Below, piece by piece: positions 23,855 to 32,271 of a DNA stretch of 64,000 bases (positions within the stretch are counted from its first letter, which is position 1; each line of letters opens with the position of its first letter). Made by a program: the position numbers and the translations under genes. Origin of the DNA: DASUPK01 sp963763955 (GTDB lineage Bacteria; Actinomycetota; Thermoleophilia; Solirubrobacterales; 70-9); NCBI GenBank assembly GCA_963763955.1, contig CAVXQP010000010.1:186001-250000 (forward strand), read 5' to 3'. A model generated the notes under the pieces. That model saw nothing but the letters and a program-made list of their open reading frames with translations. It was not told the origin of the DNA and searched no databases.

Positions 23855-25273
23855 TCAAACGGGTTGCTCCTCGGCTTCGCCTCGGCGCACCCTCCCATCA
23901 GCTGCGGCGGCCTCCGCCGTCACGACGCGCCCGGCGAGCTTTGGCGCCATTCCGCGGGCGGCGCGCTCACGGCCCGCCGGGATCTCCCTGGTCCAGATGT
24001 CGTGCTCGTACGTGTACCACTCGATCTCCATGGTGTGCCTGGGCCGATCGGAGAAGGTCGCGGTGTGGATCGCATCGTCGCGGCGGATCGTCTCCTCCAT
24101 CTCCGCGATGGAGGGGAGGGCGTAGTCGCCGCCGACATAGCGCGCGACCAGCTTCGACTGCAGCTCGACGAAGGGGAAGAGGGTCGGGATCGCCTGGGCG
24201 AACCCGATCAGGGCCAGGTCGTCGATGCCCGGAGAGAAGATCCGCTTGTAGAGCGGCAGCCGGTTGTCCGGAGCCGAGAGGAGCTCGGGATCGAAGAAGG
24301 GGAAGGTGATCTTGTAGCCGGTTGCGTAGATGATCACGTCGATCTGCTCGACGCTGCCGTCCTCGAAGCGGACGCTGTCGCCCTCGAGCCGCTCGACGTT
24401 CGGCTTGGCGACGGCGTCGCCCGATCCCAGCCGCAGGAGGAGCTCGCTGGAGACGGTCGGGTGCGCCTCCAGGAAGTTGTGGTTGGGGTGGGGGAGGCCG
24501 AAGTCCTCCATGCGCCCGGAGGCCAGCCGCGGCAGGATCCGCGCCACCCGGCGTTGGAGTGAGAGCGGCAGCCGGGGGTTCACCTTGACCAGGGTGTCGG
24601 TCGGCCTGCCCAGGAAGTACTTGGGCATCACCCAGGCGCCGCTGCGGGTGGAGATGAAGACCTTCTCCGCCACGCCCTTGCGCGAGAGCTCCGAGGTGAT
24701 GTCGACGCCGCTGTTCCCGATCCCGACCACCAGGACGCGCTTGCCGTAGAGATCGAGGGGATCGTCGGGCCCGATGTAGTGGTGGGCGTGGATCGACTCG
24801 CCGTCGAAGTCGCCCGGGAAGTCGGGGAAGCGCGGGTCCCAGTGATGGCCGTTGCCGACGACGAGGAAGTCGAATTCCTCCGTCGACCCGTCTCCGAGAC
24901 GGACGCTCCAGCCGCCCGACGGCTTCCGCTCGGCGTGCTCCACCGGGGTCTCGAACCGGATCCGGTCACGGAGGGAGAAGGCGTCGGCGTAGCGGTGCAG
25001 ATAGCCCAGGATCTGGGCGTGGTGGGGATAGTCCGGATACTCGTCGGGACCCATCGGCATGTCGCGGAAGGAGACGCCGTCTCGCGAGGTGTCGATATGG
25101 AGCGACTGGTAGGCCGACGAGCGCCCGTTGGGATTGCCGAAGTACCAGTTGCCCCCGATGTCGTCGCTCGCCTCGAAGCAGGTATAGGGGAGACCCCAGT
25201 CCGAGAACGCCTTGCCGGCGGTCAGGCCGCTGATGCCGGCGCCGATCACGCAGGTGGTGGGCTTGGCGGGCAT
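23855..25273 (-). CDS. Flavin-containing monooxygenase
   Basis: FAD- and NADPH-dependent oxygenase of 472 residues. The FAD-binding motif GAGISGL is at 11-17, the FMO/BVMO-type fingerprint around FDGESIHAHHY near 160-170, and the NADPH motif GIGNSG near 185-190. YATGYKITFPFF is the usual late family motif. The substrate may be a soft nucleophile or ketone; this cannot be decided. It heads an operon with the hydrolase and ybbN, a combination seen with ketone/ester breakdown. The last residues (AEEQPV) are encoded by repeat copy D. A -10 box TAGACT lies 11 nt before the start. Confidence 0.9.
   Translation of the reverse strand: MPAKPTTCVIGAGISGLTAGKAFSDWGLPYTCFEASDDIGGNWYFGNPNGRSSAYQSLHIDTSRDGVSFRDMPMGPDEYPDYPHHAQILGYLHRYADAFSLRDRIRFETPVEHAERKPSGGWSVRLGDGSTEEFDFLVVGNGHHWDPRFPDFPGDFDGESIHAHHYIGPDDPLDLYGKRVLVVGIGNSGVDITSELSRKGVAEKVFISTRSGAWVMPKYFLGRPTDTLVKVNPRLPLSLQRRVARILPRLASGRMEDFGLPHPNHNFLEAHPTVSSELLLRLGSGDAVAKPNVERLEGDSVRFEDGSVEQIDVIIYATGYKITFPFFDPELLSAPDNRLPLYKRIFSPGIDDLALIGFAQAIPTLFPFVELQSKLVARYVGGDYALPSIAEMEETIRRDDAIHTATFSDRPRHTMEIEWYTYEHDIWTREIPAGRERAARGMAPKLAGRVVTAEAAAADGRVRRGEAEEQPV
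23857..23892. repeat. Palindromic repeat, copy D (overlaps the monooxygenase 3' end)
   Basis: Starts with AAACGGGTTGCTCC on the + strand and closes with GCGCACCC 20 bases later; an inner GGC-TTC-GCC hairpin lies between. The minus-strand reading supplies the last codons of the monooxygenase. Confidence 0.5.
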
Positions 25274-25318
25274 GAGCGCCCGGGAGTCTAGGGAACTGGC
25301 TGGCTGGCCAAATCCGGC

Positions 25319-26065
25319 TCAGACGTCGGAGGACACGTTGATCCCGAGGTTGTTGAGGAGGTCCTGCGCCCAGTGGTTGAAGGTGTTGAACCAGCCGGTC
25401 AGGATCGCCACGCCGAAGGCGATCAGGATGAGGCCGCCGATCGCCATGATCACGGGGTAGTGGCGCTTGATGACGGCGAACGCGGTGGTCATCCTGGTGA
25501 ACGCCACCGAGGTGAGCAGGAAGGGGATCGCCAGACCGGCCGAGTAGACGGCCAGCAGGAAGGCGCCATGCGCAGCCGAGCCGGAAACCGCCGCGGCCCC
25601 GAGGATGGCGGCGAGCGTGGGACCGATGCACGGCGTCCAGGCGATGCCGAAGGCGGCCCCCGCGATCAGCGGTCCGCCGGTACCGGCGCGCTCCAGCAGC
25701 CCCTCGACGTGCCACTCGCGGTTGAGCTGAGGGATGAACAGGGCGCTGACGAAGAAGAGCCCCATGGCGATGATCAGCCAGCCGGCGATCTTGTCGAGGA
25801 GGAGCTGGTGCTGCTGCAGGGCGCTGCCGATGCCGGTCGCACCGAGGCCGAGCAGGATGAAGATCACCGAGAAGCTCGAGACGAAGAGGAGGCTGGGGAC
25901 GATCACCCGCCGCCAGTTCGCCTTCTCCAGGTCGGCCGCCGCCACCCCGGTGACGGCAGAGAGATAGCCCGGGACCAGCGGCAGCACGCAGGGCGAGAGA
26001 AACGAGACCATGCCGGCGGCCAGGGCCGTCAGGACTCCGACACCCGACGCTGGATCGCTGCTCAT
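25319..26065 (-). CDS. ccdA: Cytochrome c biogenesis/thiol transporter CcdA
   Basis: Polytopic membrane protein of 248 residues with six helices. It carries the two conserved cysteines in FLSPCVLPLVPGY (first helix) and WTPCIGPTLAAIL (fourth helix), which shuttle electrons from cytoplasmic thioredoxin to extracytoplasmic thiols. No other cytochrome maturation gene is adjacent. ATG 26065 was chosen because the protein starts there with the standard N-terminus; upstream in-frame residues are non-conserved. A -10-like CAGAAT ends 7 nt before it. Confidence 0.9.
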   Translation of the reverse strand: MSSDPASGVGVLTALAAGMVSFLSPCVLPLVPGYLSAVTGVAAADLEKANWRRVIVPSLLFVSSFSVIFILLGLGATGIGSALQQHQLLLDKIAGWLIIAMGLFFVSALFIPQLNREWHVEGLLERAGTGGPLIAGAAFGIAWTPCIGPTLAAILGAAAVSGSAAHGAFLLAVYSAGLAIPFLLTSVAFTRMTTAFAVIKRHYPVIMAIGGLILIAFGVAILTGWFNTFNHWAQDLLNNLGINVSSDV

Positions 26066-26136
26066 CTTGGGGATTCTGGCGCACGCGCCGCCCGGCGGAC
26101 GTACTCCCAGTCGTAGTGCCTGACTACCGTGTTTTG

Positions 26137-26306
26137 TACGGAGTGTTTCTGCGGATGGAAACGGATGTCCCGCAATACGGGCCTGCGTAGGCTTGGGCTT
26201 CATCCGGATCCCCGGCCAACTGCACCCTTTAACAGGCGTCCAGCACGTTGGCCAACCCGGCGAGGCGGCCTTCATCCCCCTGGGGTCGCCTCGCCGGGCC
26301 TTTTTT
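26137..26306 (+). ncRNA. Candidate non-coding RNA ending in a strong terminator
   Basis: No open reading frame explains this 295-bp gap, yet it ends with a strong terminator on the + strand with no gene before it. Upstream, paired segments are CGGATG (26162-26167) with CATCCG (26201-26206), enclosing CCCG/CGGG (26169-26172, 26178-26181), and GGCCAAC (26214-26220) with GTTGGCC (26247-26253). The 5' end is a guess based on a possible -10 TACCGT at 26125-26130. It does not match SRP RNA, tmRNA or RNase P by eye. Confidence 0.45.
26256..26306 (+). terminator. Rho-independent terminator
   Basis: A 12-bp perfect stem, CCCGGCGAGGCG (26256-26267) with CGCCTCGCCGGG (26287-26298), is followed by CC and six T (26301-26306). 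The loop itself can form a small CCCC/GGGG hairpin. Confidence 0.9.
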
Positions 26307-26361
26307 CGGGCCTCTTGTTGGGATCATACGGCGCGAGAGTAAATGAGGCCGGGCCGGCCGC

Positions 26362-27252
26362 CTACGGCTCCGGCCCTGGGTCCTGCCCGAGGATGCTCCG
26401 CAGGGAACGGGCGGCCTTCGGGGCGAGCTCTCGCGCGTTGTTGTTGAACATCACGTGCACCTGCTCGGCTTCCTGCTCGAGCGCGGTGGCGCGCTCGTCG
26501 ATCTCCTCCAGCTCCTTCTTCGAGTAGTCGTAGTCGAAGCGCTCGGCGACGCTGCGGCCGTGAAGGTAGCCCTCGGTGTTCCGCCCGTGGCAGCGCATGT
26601 AGGCCAAGGAGTCGTTGGTGACCGCGTCGATCGGGGGGAAGATCGGGACGTGGTCGCCGGGCGGGGTATCGACGCAGACGAAGACGGCCTCGTGTGCCGA
26701 GAGCCAGTCGAGGACGCCCTCGAAGCGCTTGGGCGAGGCCCAGCTCCGCCGGCGGAATTCGACGGCGACCGGGACGGGGGCCAGCCCGTCGATCACCGGG
26801 GCCAGCTCGTCGAGCTCGTTGCGGCGCGGGTCGAAGGCCGGGGTGAGCTGCAGCAGGTATGACCCGAGCTTCCCCGCCTCCGCGAGCGGCTGCATCGCCT
26901 CCGCCGTCCGCCGCACCATCTCGTCGAGCAGCGGCCGGTCGAGCAGCACCCGTCCGCGCTCGTTCGTCTCCACCTCGTCCCGGAGGTCAGGGGGCAGCTC
27001 CTTGAGCTGGGCGGCGTGGTGGGAGAGGAGACGGTGGAGCTTGACGTCGAAGCTGAACCGCTCCGGCGTTCTCTTCGCCCAGCCCTCCACCGTCGAGATC
27101 GCGGGGATCGCATAGAAGCTCGAGTTCAGCTCGACGGCATCGAAGCGTTCAGCGTAGAAGTCCAGCCGGTCCTTGGCCGCCAATCCCTTCGGATACCAGT
27201 ACTCGACGAAGCCGGGGTCCGACCAGCTCGAGGTGCCGACGATGATCGTCAC
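26362..27252 (-). CDS. DUF72 family protein (first of two)
   Basis: Protein of 296 residues with the TIM-barrel-like DUF72 pattern: VGTSSWSDPGFVEYWYPKG at the N-terminus, the FDAVELNSSFYAIP strand, RFSFDVKLHRLLSHH, VEFRRRSW, and a C-terminal HVMFNNNARELAPKAA. Family function is unknown; the fold resembles endonuclease IV-like barrels. It diverges from topoisomerase IB. A second, shorter DUF72 gene lies 4 kb away. Confidence 0.88.
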   Translation of the reverse strand: MTIIVGTSSWSDPGFVEYWYPKGLAAKDRLDFYAERFDAVELNSSFYAIPAISTVEGWAKRTPERFSFDVKLHRLLSHHAAQLKELPPDLRDEVETNERGRVLLDRPLLDEMVRRTAEAMQPLAEAGKLGSYLLQLTPAFDPRRNELDELAPVIDGLAPVPVAVEFRRRSWASPKRFEGVLDWLSAHEAVFVCVDTPPGDHVPIFPPIDAVTNDSLAYMRCHGRNTEGYLHGRSVAERFDYDYSKKELEEIDERATALEQEAEQVHVMFNNNARELAPKAARSLRSILGQDPGPEP

Positions 27253-27288
27253 GCGCTAACTATCGCTCTCGCGGGGTATTGGTGGCCC

Positions 27289-28338
27289 ATGCCTCGCCTG
27301 AGACGAAGTGACTGCGCCATCGCGGGAATCAAGCGCCGGAGGCGGGGGAGGGGCTTCGAATACGTCGACGAGGGTGGGGAGCGGATCGAGGATCCCGACG
27401 TGGTCGAGCGCATCCGGGCGCTCGCCATTCCGCCGGGCTGGGAGGACGTCTGGATCTGCGCGGACCCCCTCGGCCACATCCAGGCGACCGGGGTGGACGC
27501 CAGAGGTCGCAAGCAGTACCGCTATCACGACCTCTGGCGCGAGCGGCGTGACCGCCAGAAGTTCGACGCGATGCTGGACTTTGGCCGAGCGCTCCCGAAG
27601 CTGCGCCATCGAGTCGAGCGAGATCTCCGCAAGCGGCGCATCTCCCGCGAGCGAGTGCTCGCCTGCGCCGTGCGGCTGCTCGACCGTGGCTTCTTCCGGA
27701 TCGGCTCGGAGGACTACGCCGAGGAGAACGAGACCTACGGGTTGGCGACCATGCGAAAGCGCCACGTGACGGTGGACGGAAGCACGGTTGTCTTCGACTA
27801 CGAGGCGAAGGGAGGCAAGCGCCGAGTGCAGGTCGTGGGGGACCGCTCGATCGCCGGGCTGGTCAAGACGCTCCGCGCCCGTCGCGGCGGCGGGCACGAG
27901 CTGCTCGCCTATCGGAACGGGAGCTCCTGGCGGGACATCAAGTCCACCGAGATCAACGACTACATCCAGGAGACGCTCGGGGAAGGACACAGCGCCAAGG
28001 ACTTCAGGACCTGGAACGCGACGGTGCTCGCCGCCGTGGTCCTAGCCGCCTCGGCGCGGGAGCGGGATCTGGAGACGAAGGGCTCGCGCGCCCGGGCCAA
28101 GCGCGACGCGGTCAAGCAGGTCGCTCACTATCTCGGCAACACGCCAGCGGTCTGCCGGGCCTCCTACATCGATCCGCGCGTCTTCGACCGCTTCGATGGG
28201 GGCCTCACCGTGGGCGGAGTCTTCGAGCGCCTTCCGGAGGACCCCGCCGACTGGCCCCAGGTGCAAGGGCCGATCGAGAAGGCCGTCCTCGACCTCATCG
28301 ACCGGCGTGATTCCCCTGCGATCGAGCGCGTGGACTGA
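27289..28338 (+). CDS. DNA topoisomerase IB (poxvirus-like)
   Basis: Type IB topoisomerase of 349 residues that relaxes supercoils through a 3'-phosphotyrosyl link. The N-terminal domain (residues 20-90, PPGWEDVWICADPLGHIQATG) and the catalytic domain with KRRVQVVGD, the Arg/Lys region and the nucleophile Tyr in SYIDPRV near residue 293 are present. Bacterial versions are small, like this one. ATG 27289 was chosen because the IRRSDCSxxGI-like N-terminus starts there. It lies divergent to a DUF72 gene. Confidence 0.92.
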   Translation: MPRLRRSDCAIAGIKRRRRGRGFEYVDEGGERIEDPDVVERIRALAIPPGWEDVWICADPLGHIQATGVDARGRKQYRYHDLWRERRDRQKFDAMLDFGRALPKLRHRVERDLRKRRISRERVLACAVRLLDRGFFRIGSEDYAEENETYGLATMRKRHVTVDGSTVVFDYEAKGGKRRVQVVGDRSIAGLVKTLRARRGGGHELLAYRNGSSWRDIKSTEINDYIQETLGEGHSAKDFRTWNATVLAAVVLAASARERDLETKGSRARAKRDAVKQVAHYLGNTPAVCRASYIDPRVFDRFDGGLTVGGVFERLPEDPADWPQVQGPIEKAVLDLIDRRDSPAIERVD

Positions 28339-28376
28339 ACCTCGTCAGGAATCCCCTGCTTGCGAAGGCCCTCGCG

Positions 28377-28721
28377 CTAGTAGGGGCGGATCAGACCCGG
28401 ACGCCCTCTTCGGCGGCGACGCGGTGAGGGCCAGTCCGGCCGCTCCCAGACCTGCTGGGCCCGTGCGATGGCCTCCTGCTCGACCCTCGGGTGGCAGCGG
28501 CGGCAGACCGGCTCGAGGTTCTCGAGCACGTCCAGCCCGCCATAGCGCCGCGGGATCTTGTGGTGCGCGACGAGGTCGTCACGGGAGCCGCAGGCGACGC
28601 ACTCAGCGCCGGATGTGACAGCGACCGAGAGCACCGGCCATGCCAGGTGTGTCGGGGATTGCTTCATCTGCGCCGACCCCAATTCCACACGAGCGACCGG
28701 ATGCACGCCATGCTGAGACAC
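28377..28721 (-). CDS. Small HNH endonuclease
   Basis: Protein of 114 residues. The HNH core is complete: CVACG, then HHKIPRRYGG, then NLEPVCRRCH, so zinc-binding Cys pairs and the His-Asn-His set are visible between residues 40 and 80. The C-terminus is strongly basic. Such free-standing HNH proteins may be nicking enzymes or remnants of mobile elements; no mobile element is recognisable here. GTG 28721 was taken as start, and ATG 18 codons downstream is an alternative. Confidence 0.75.
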   Translation of the reverse strand: MSQHGVHPVARVELGSAQMKQSPTHLAWPVLSVAVTSGAECVACGSRDDLVAHHKIPRRYGGLDVLENLEPVCRRCHPRVEQEAIARAQQVWERPDWPSPRRRRRGRPGLIRPY

Positions 28722-28760
28722 CCGGTAGGCCGTGCCTGAGCGAATGCACGGGAACGGGGG

Positions 28761-29077
28761 TTATGGAAACTCACGCAGAGGCTTCTCGTACCAGCGGTTC
28801 GACCGCGGATTCGAGTTGTAGTCCGGGATCCGCCGGTATCCCGCCCGTTCAAAGCCTCGTTCGCGGGCGCGCCGCTCGAGCTCGTCGAGGATCTGGGTCG
28901 CGACGCCGGAGCCCCGGTACGCCGGCACGACGTACATCCGCTTGATCTCCCTTGCAGTGCCTCGGCCTTGCGGCGCCGCCCTCCACCTGGCGTCGCTTCG
29001 ACCCCGTCCCGAAGCGCCTCGGCGAGTTCGAGTGCAACCGGGTCATCGGGTGCGATCTGTCTCAGCTCGATTCCCAT
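28761..29077 (-). pseudogene. Degraded GNAT acetyltransferase
   Basis: The C-terminal half is a normal GNAT: EIKRMYVVPAYRGSGVATQ (acetyl-CoA loop), then FERAGYRRIPDYN and RWYEKPLREF before the stop at 28761. The N-terminus MGIELRQIAPDDPVALELAEAL is also family-like but lies in another frame, and the central beta strands that should lie between them are missing; about 50 residues are absent compared with a complete gene. The combination of frame change and deletion points to a true remnant instead of a simple sequencing error. Confidence 0.6.
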
Positions 29078-29126
29078 CGCCTCACCTGAGTTGACATAAC
29101 GTCGTGCGGTTATCCGCTTGGACGGG

Positions 29127-29510
29127 TCAGGCCGACGCCGCGATCAGGCCCACGGTCGCCAGGCAGAGCAAGATCCCGGAACCCATCAGCAATCGGGCCT
29201 CCTCACGCGAGCTCGGGATCATCTCCCCCGTGTCGAGAGCCCGCTCGACCTTGCGGGACCTGCCCGATCCGTAGCCGAACAGGGCGACCGAGTAGAGCGC
29301 CCAGCCGATGCCGACCACCAGGTACGGCCATTCAGTGCTTGTCCCGCTGAGCTCAGGAACCACCCGGCCGACACCGACTGCGACTGCGATCGAGGTGAGC
29401 GCCGTCCGCACCCAGGCGAGCTCCGTGCGCTCGGCGGCGAGCCGGGTGCGGCGGATCGCATCCCATGCGTCGTCCGGGGTGTCGCCCGCCTTGGCCACAC
29501 CTGCATCCAA
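29127..29510 (-). CDS. DUF202 (YidH-like) membrane protein
   Basis: Protein of about 127 residues with three predicted membrane helices. The DUF202 signature RTRLAAERTELAWVRTALTSI is split around the first helix, followed by helices at VVGIGWALYSVALFGYG and LLMGSGILLCLATVGLIAA. Function is unknown. TTG 29510 is preceded by GGAGGG at 9 nt spacing; GTG 29498 is the alternative. It diverges from the RsbU-like phosphatase. Confidence 0.75.
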   Translation of the reverse strand: MDAGVAKAGDTPDDAWDAIRRTRLAAERTELAWVRTALTSIAVAVGVGRVVPELSGTSTEWPYLVVGIGWALYSVALFGYGSGRSRKVERALDTGEMIPSSREEARLLMGSGILLCLATVGLIAASA

Positions 29511-29534
29511 CCACGGTTTCCCTCCGTGCCGATT

Positions 29535-29540
29535 TACGAT
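29535..29540 (+). promoter_or_regulatory. -10 box TACGAT, leaderless start at 29547
   Basis: TACGAT ends 6 nt before ATG 29547. No Shine-Dalgarno sequence precedes this ATG. Confidence 0.5.
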
Positions 29541-29546
29541 TGGCGC

Positions 29547-31181
29547 ATGCCTCTCAAGGATCGGGAGCTGATCACTCCGCCGCCCACCCTGGCAAGTCTG
29601 CAGGAGCTCTCCGGGCCGGCGGTGATCGCGATGCTCATCGCGAGCGCGATCGCGGTCTTGGACGGGCTGGTGGGACGGCAGGCCGTGCTGATCGGGCTGC
29701 TGGCTATCCCGCCTGTGATCGCGGCCATGAGCGCGTCGCTGCCGGAGACCGGCGTGGTCGGGGCCTTCTGCCTGGTGCTGGCCGTCCTTTCGATCCTCTG
29801 GCATCAGAACGTCGCCGCCGCGCAGTACGTGATCTCGGTCGTGACCGTGATGGCGGGGTTCCTGGCCGGCCTCTGGGTGGCGAGCCTGCGCGTCAACCTG
29901 AACCGCGAGCAGGCCGCGTCGGAGCTGCTCGCCGAAGCCGGCGCGCTGATGGAGGACGCCCTCGACCGTAGGGCGCGCGCCCAGCATCTCGCCGATCTCG
30001 CCGTTCCGTCGCTCGGCGACGTCGCGCTGATCGACGTCCTCACCTCCGAGGGATCGATCGAGCGGATCGCCGCGCGCAGCCGCGGCACCGAGGTCGCGGA
30101 CATCTTCGTCAAGCTGCGCGCCGACACGCCGATCGATCCGCATGGCCCCCACCCCGTCGCCGAGGTGATCCGCACCGGCCGGACGAAGTTCCTGGACCGC
30201 CTCTCCGACCAGGAGATCGATCGGATCACGACCCGCGAGAACGAGCGGGAGCTTCTCCGCCGGCATCGGTTCCAGTCCTGCATCGTGCTCCCGCTCGGCG
30301 CCCGCGGATCGGTTCTCGGCGCCATGACCCTGTGGATCATGCGGCCGGCCAAGGCCTTCGACGAGACCGCCCGACGCACCGCGAAGCGGCTCGCCGACAG
30401 GGCCGCCCTCGCACTCGACAACGCCCGCCTGCACGAGCAGCAGGCTCACATCGCCTCGGTTCTCCAGCACAGCCTGTTGCCGCGGTCGCTGCCCGAGATC
30501 AGGGGCTTCGAGGCCTCCTCACGCTTCCTGCCGGCCGGTGAGGCATATGAGGTGGGCGGCGACTTCTACGACGTCTTCCGCAGCGGCTTCGGCATCTGGA
30601 CGGCGGTGATCGGCGACGTCTGCGGCAAGGGCCCGGAGGCAGCCTCGCTCACAGCGCTGGCCCGCTACACGGTGCGAACCGCGTCATCGCCCGACAGCTC
30701 CCCCAGCCAGGTGCTGCGGACCCTGCATGAGTCGATCAGCTCCGAGCAGGCCGACCTGCGCTTCTGCACGGCCGCCCTCGCCCAGATAGAGCCGCCGTCC
30801 AATGGATCCGGAGCCGCCCACCTCACAGTTGCCCTGGGAGGCCATCCCCTCCCGCTCGTCCTGCGCAAGAACGGTCGGGTCGACTCGATCGGTGAGCCCG
30901 GCACGCTGCTCGGAGCGCTTCCCAACGTCGTCCTGGCCGATGTCGAGGCCGACCTCGGGATCGGCGACTCGCTGGTGCTCTACACCGATGGGGTGCTGGA
31001 CGTCAGCGACCGCAGCAAACGCGACGACCCGGACTGGCTCACCAAGGAGCTATCCAGGTTCGCCGGTAAGAGCGCCGACGAGATCGCCGAACGGCTCGCC
31101 CAGGCTGCGATCAAGCGACACGGCGGCGAGCCGCGCGATGACATCGCCCTGCTCGTCCTGCACCGCAACGGCGTGCGCTAG
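29547..31181 (+). CDS. Membrane-bound GAF plus PP2C (RsbU/SpoIIE-type) serine phosphatase
   Basis: Protein of 544 residues. Four membrane helices occupy about residues 25-120, a GAF-like sensor domain about 140-300, and a SpoIIE/PP2C phosphatase domain about 310-540 with metal-binding GGDFYDVF near 336 and GDVCGKGPEAA, plus VLYTDGVLDVSD and the final DDIALLVL. Such enzymes dephosphorylate anti-anti-sigma factors in partner-switching pathways. No STAS or RsbW-like partner gene lies in the window. Its stop codon overlaps the next start by one base (TAGTG), coupling it to a DUF72 gene. Confidence 0.88.
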   Translation: MPLKDRELITPPPTLASLQELSGPAVIAMLIASAIAVLDGLVGRQAVLIGLLAIPPVIAAMSASLPETGVVGAFCLVLAVLSILWHQNVAAAQYVISVVTVMAGFLAGLWVASLRVNLNREQAASELLAEAGALMEDALDRRARAQHLADLAVPSLGDVALIDVLTSEGSIERIAARSRGTEVADIFVKLRADTPIDPHGPHPVAEVIRTGRTKFLDRLSDQEIDRITTRENERELLRRHRFQSCIVLPLGARGSVLGAMTLWIMRPAKAFDETARRTAKRLADRAALALDNARLHEQQAHIASVLQHSLLPRSLPEIRGFEASSRFLPAGEAYEVGGDFYDVFRSGFGIWTAVIGDVCGKGPEAASLTALARYTVRTASSPDSSPSQVLRTLHESISSEQADLRFCTAALAQIEPPSNGSGAAHLTVALGGHPLPLVLRKNGRVDSIGEPGTLLGALPNVVLADVEADLGIGDSLVLYTDGVLDVSDRSKRDDPDWLTKELSRFAGKSADEIAERLAQAAIKRHGGEPRDDIALLVLHRNGVR

Positions 31182-31909
31182 TGGACGTGCATATCGGCTG
31201 CTCGGGCTGGGTCTATCCGCACTGGCGCGAGGTCTTCTATCCGAAGGGCGTCCCGCAGCGCGCTTGGCTCGGGTACTACGCCGAGCACTTCGACACCGTC
31301 GAGGTCAACAACACCTTCTACCGGCTTCCCAAGCCTGCCGCGGTCCAAGGCTGGGCCGAGCACAGCCCGCCGGGATTCACCTTCACCGTCAAGGTCAGCC
31401 GCTACCTGACCCACATCAAGCGCCTGACCATGATCGGGGCGGGGATGAAGCGCTTCTACGAGCCGCTCGAGCCCCTCACCAGCAGCGAAAAGCTCGGGCC
31501 GCTGCTCTGGCAATTCCCGCCGAACTTCCACCGCGACACGGAGCGCCTCTCGAGCGCGCTGGCGGAGCTGCCGCCGGGACGACACGCGTTCGAGTTCCGG
31601 CACGAGACCTGGTTCACGAACGAGGTCTACGACTTGCTCCGCGCCCACGGCGTGGCCCTGGTGATCGGCGATGAGTCATCTCGGTGGATCAGCACGCCGC
31701 TCGTCCGGACAGCCGACTGGACCTACCTTCGCTTCCACCACGGCAGTCGAGGCCGCCACGGCAAGTACTCGGACTCGGAGCTCGCGAAGTGGGCCCGCCG
31801 GATCGCACAATGGCGACGCGACACCGAGGTCTACGCGTACTTCAACAACGACTGGGAGGGATACGCGATCCGCAACGCCCGCCTGCTGAAGAGCAAGCTC
31901 GGGCTCTGA
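31181..31909 (+). CDS. DUF72 family protein (second of two)
   Basis: Protein of 242 residues with HIGCSGWVYPHWREVFYPKG, FDTVEVNNTFYRLP, FTFTVKVSRYLTH, LLWQFPPNF, FEFRHETWF and YAYFNNDWEGYA. It is closer to the classical YecE form than the longer copy at 26362. Its GTG start overlaps the phosphatase stop codon, so the two are translated from one message. Function is unknown. Confidence 0.9.
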   Translation: MDVHIGCSGWVYPHWREVFYPKGVPQRAWLGYYAEHFDTVEVNNTFYRLPKPAAVQGWAEHSPPGFTFTVKVSRYLTHIKRLTMIGAGMKRFYEPLEPLTSSEKLGPLLWQFPPNFHRDTERLSSALAELPPGRHAFEFRHETWFTNEVYDLLRAHGVALVIGDESSRWISTPLVRTADWTYLRFHHGSRGRHGKYSDSELAKWARRIAQWRRDTEVYAYFNNDWEGYAIRNARLLKSKLGL

Positions 31910-31916
31910 CCCTCGT

Positions 31917-32255
31917 TTAGCGACGCCGCCATTTGCCGCCGAGCAGCTTCCCCAGGCGACCGCTGCGCCGGGGGCTGAACTCCGGGGCGCCCTTCTCGGG
32001 AGGCGGCAGCTGCGCCGCCACGGCCGAGTCGATGGTCAGCCTGACCGCGCGCTCGGCGGTGCGAGCGACCTCGGGTGCGTCGACGAAGCGCAGCTCACCG
32101 CTCGAGTCCTCGATCACGAAGCCGTCCAGGATCCGCTCCCGGTAGTTGTCCACGACCTCGTCGATGACGCCGACCTGCTTGCCATCGGAGGCGTACACGG
32201 GTGTGCCGCGCTTCACGGCCGCATAGTGGATCGGATAGCCATCCTCCTCGCCCAC
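31917..32255 (-). CDS. PRC-barrel-like small protein
   Basis: Protein of 112 residues. Residues 15-60 (GTPVYASDGKQVGVIDEVVDNYRERILDGFVIE) read as a PRC-barrel/DUF2171 beta barrel, as in RimM and photosynthetic reaction centre H subunits. The C-terminal third is Pro/Arg-rich and probably disordered. Role unknown. GTG 32255 is supported by TATATT ending 7 nt upstream. Confidence 0.65.
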   Translation of the reverse strand: MGEEDGYPIHYAAVKRGTPVYASDGKQVGVIDEVVDNYRERILDGFVIEDSSGELRFVDAPEVARTAERAVRLTIDSAVAAQLPPPEKGAPEFSPRRSGRLGKLLGGKWRRR

Positions 32256-32262
32256 CCGGTGA

Positions 32263-32268
32263 AATATA
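32263..32268 (-). promoter_or_regulatory. -10 box TATATT, leaderless start at 32255
   Basis: TATATT (minus strand, 32268-32263) ends 7 nt before GTG 32255. The divergent DUF3052 ATG at 32272 is only 16 bp away, so the two promoters must interleave. Confidence 0.5.
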
Positions 32269-32271
32269 CGA

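Noticed and set aside
28377..29077. Mobile element around the HNH gene and the broken acetyltransferase
   Set aside because: No transposase, integrase, inverted repeats or target duplication was found, and a single HNH gene is not enough.
29127..30470. Open frame of 447 codons on the - strand
   Set aside because: Upstream of about 29510 it is antisense to the RsbU-like phosphatase. Only the DUF202 part at its end is real.
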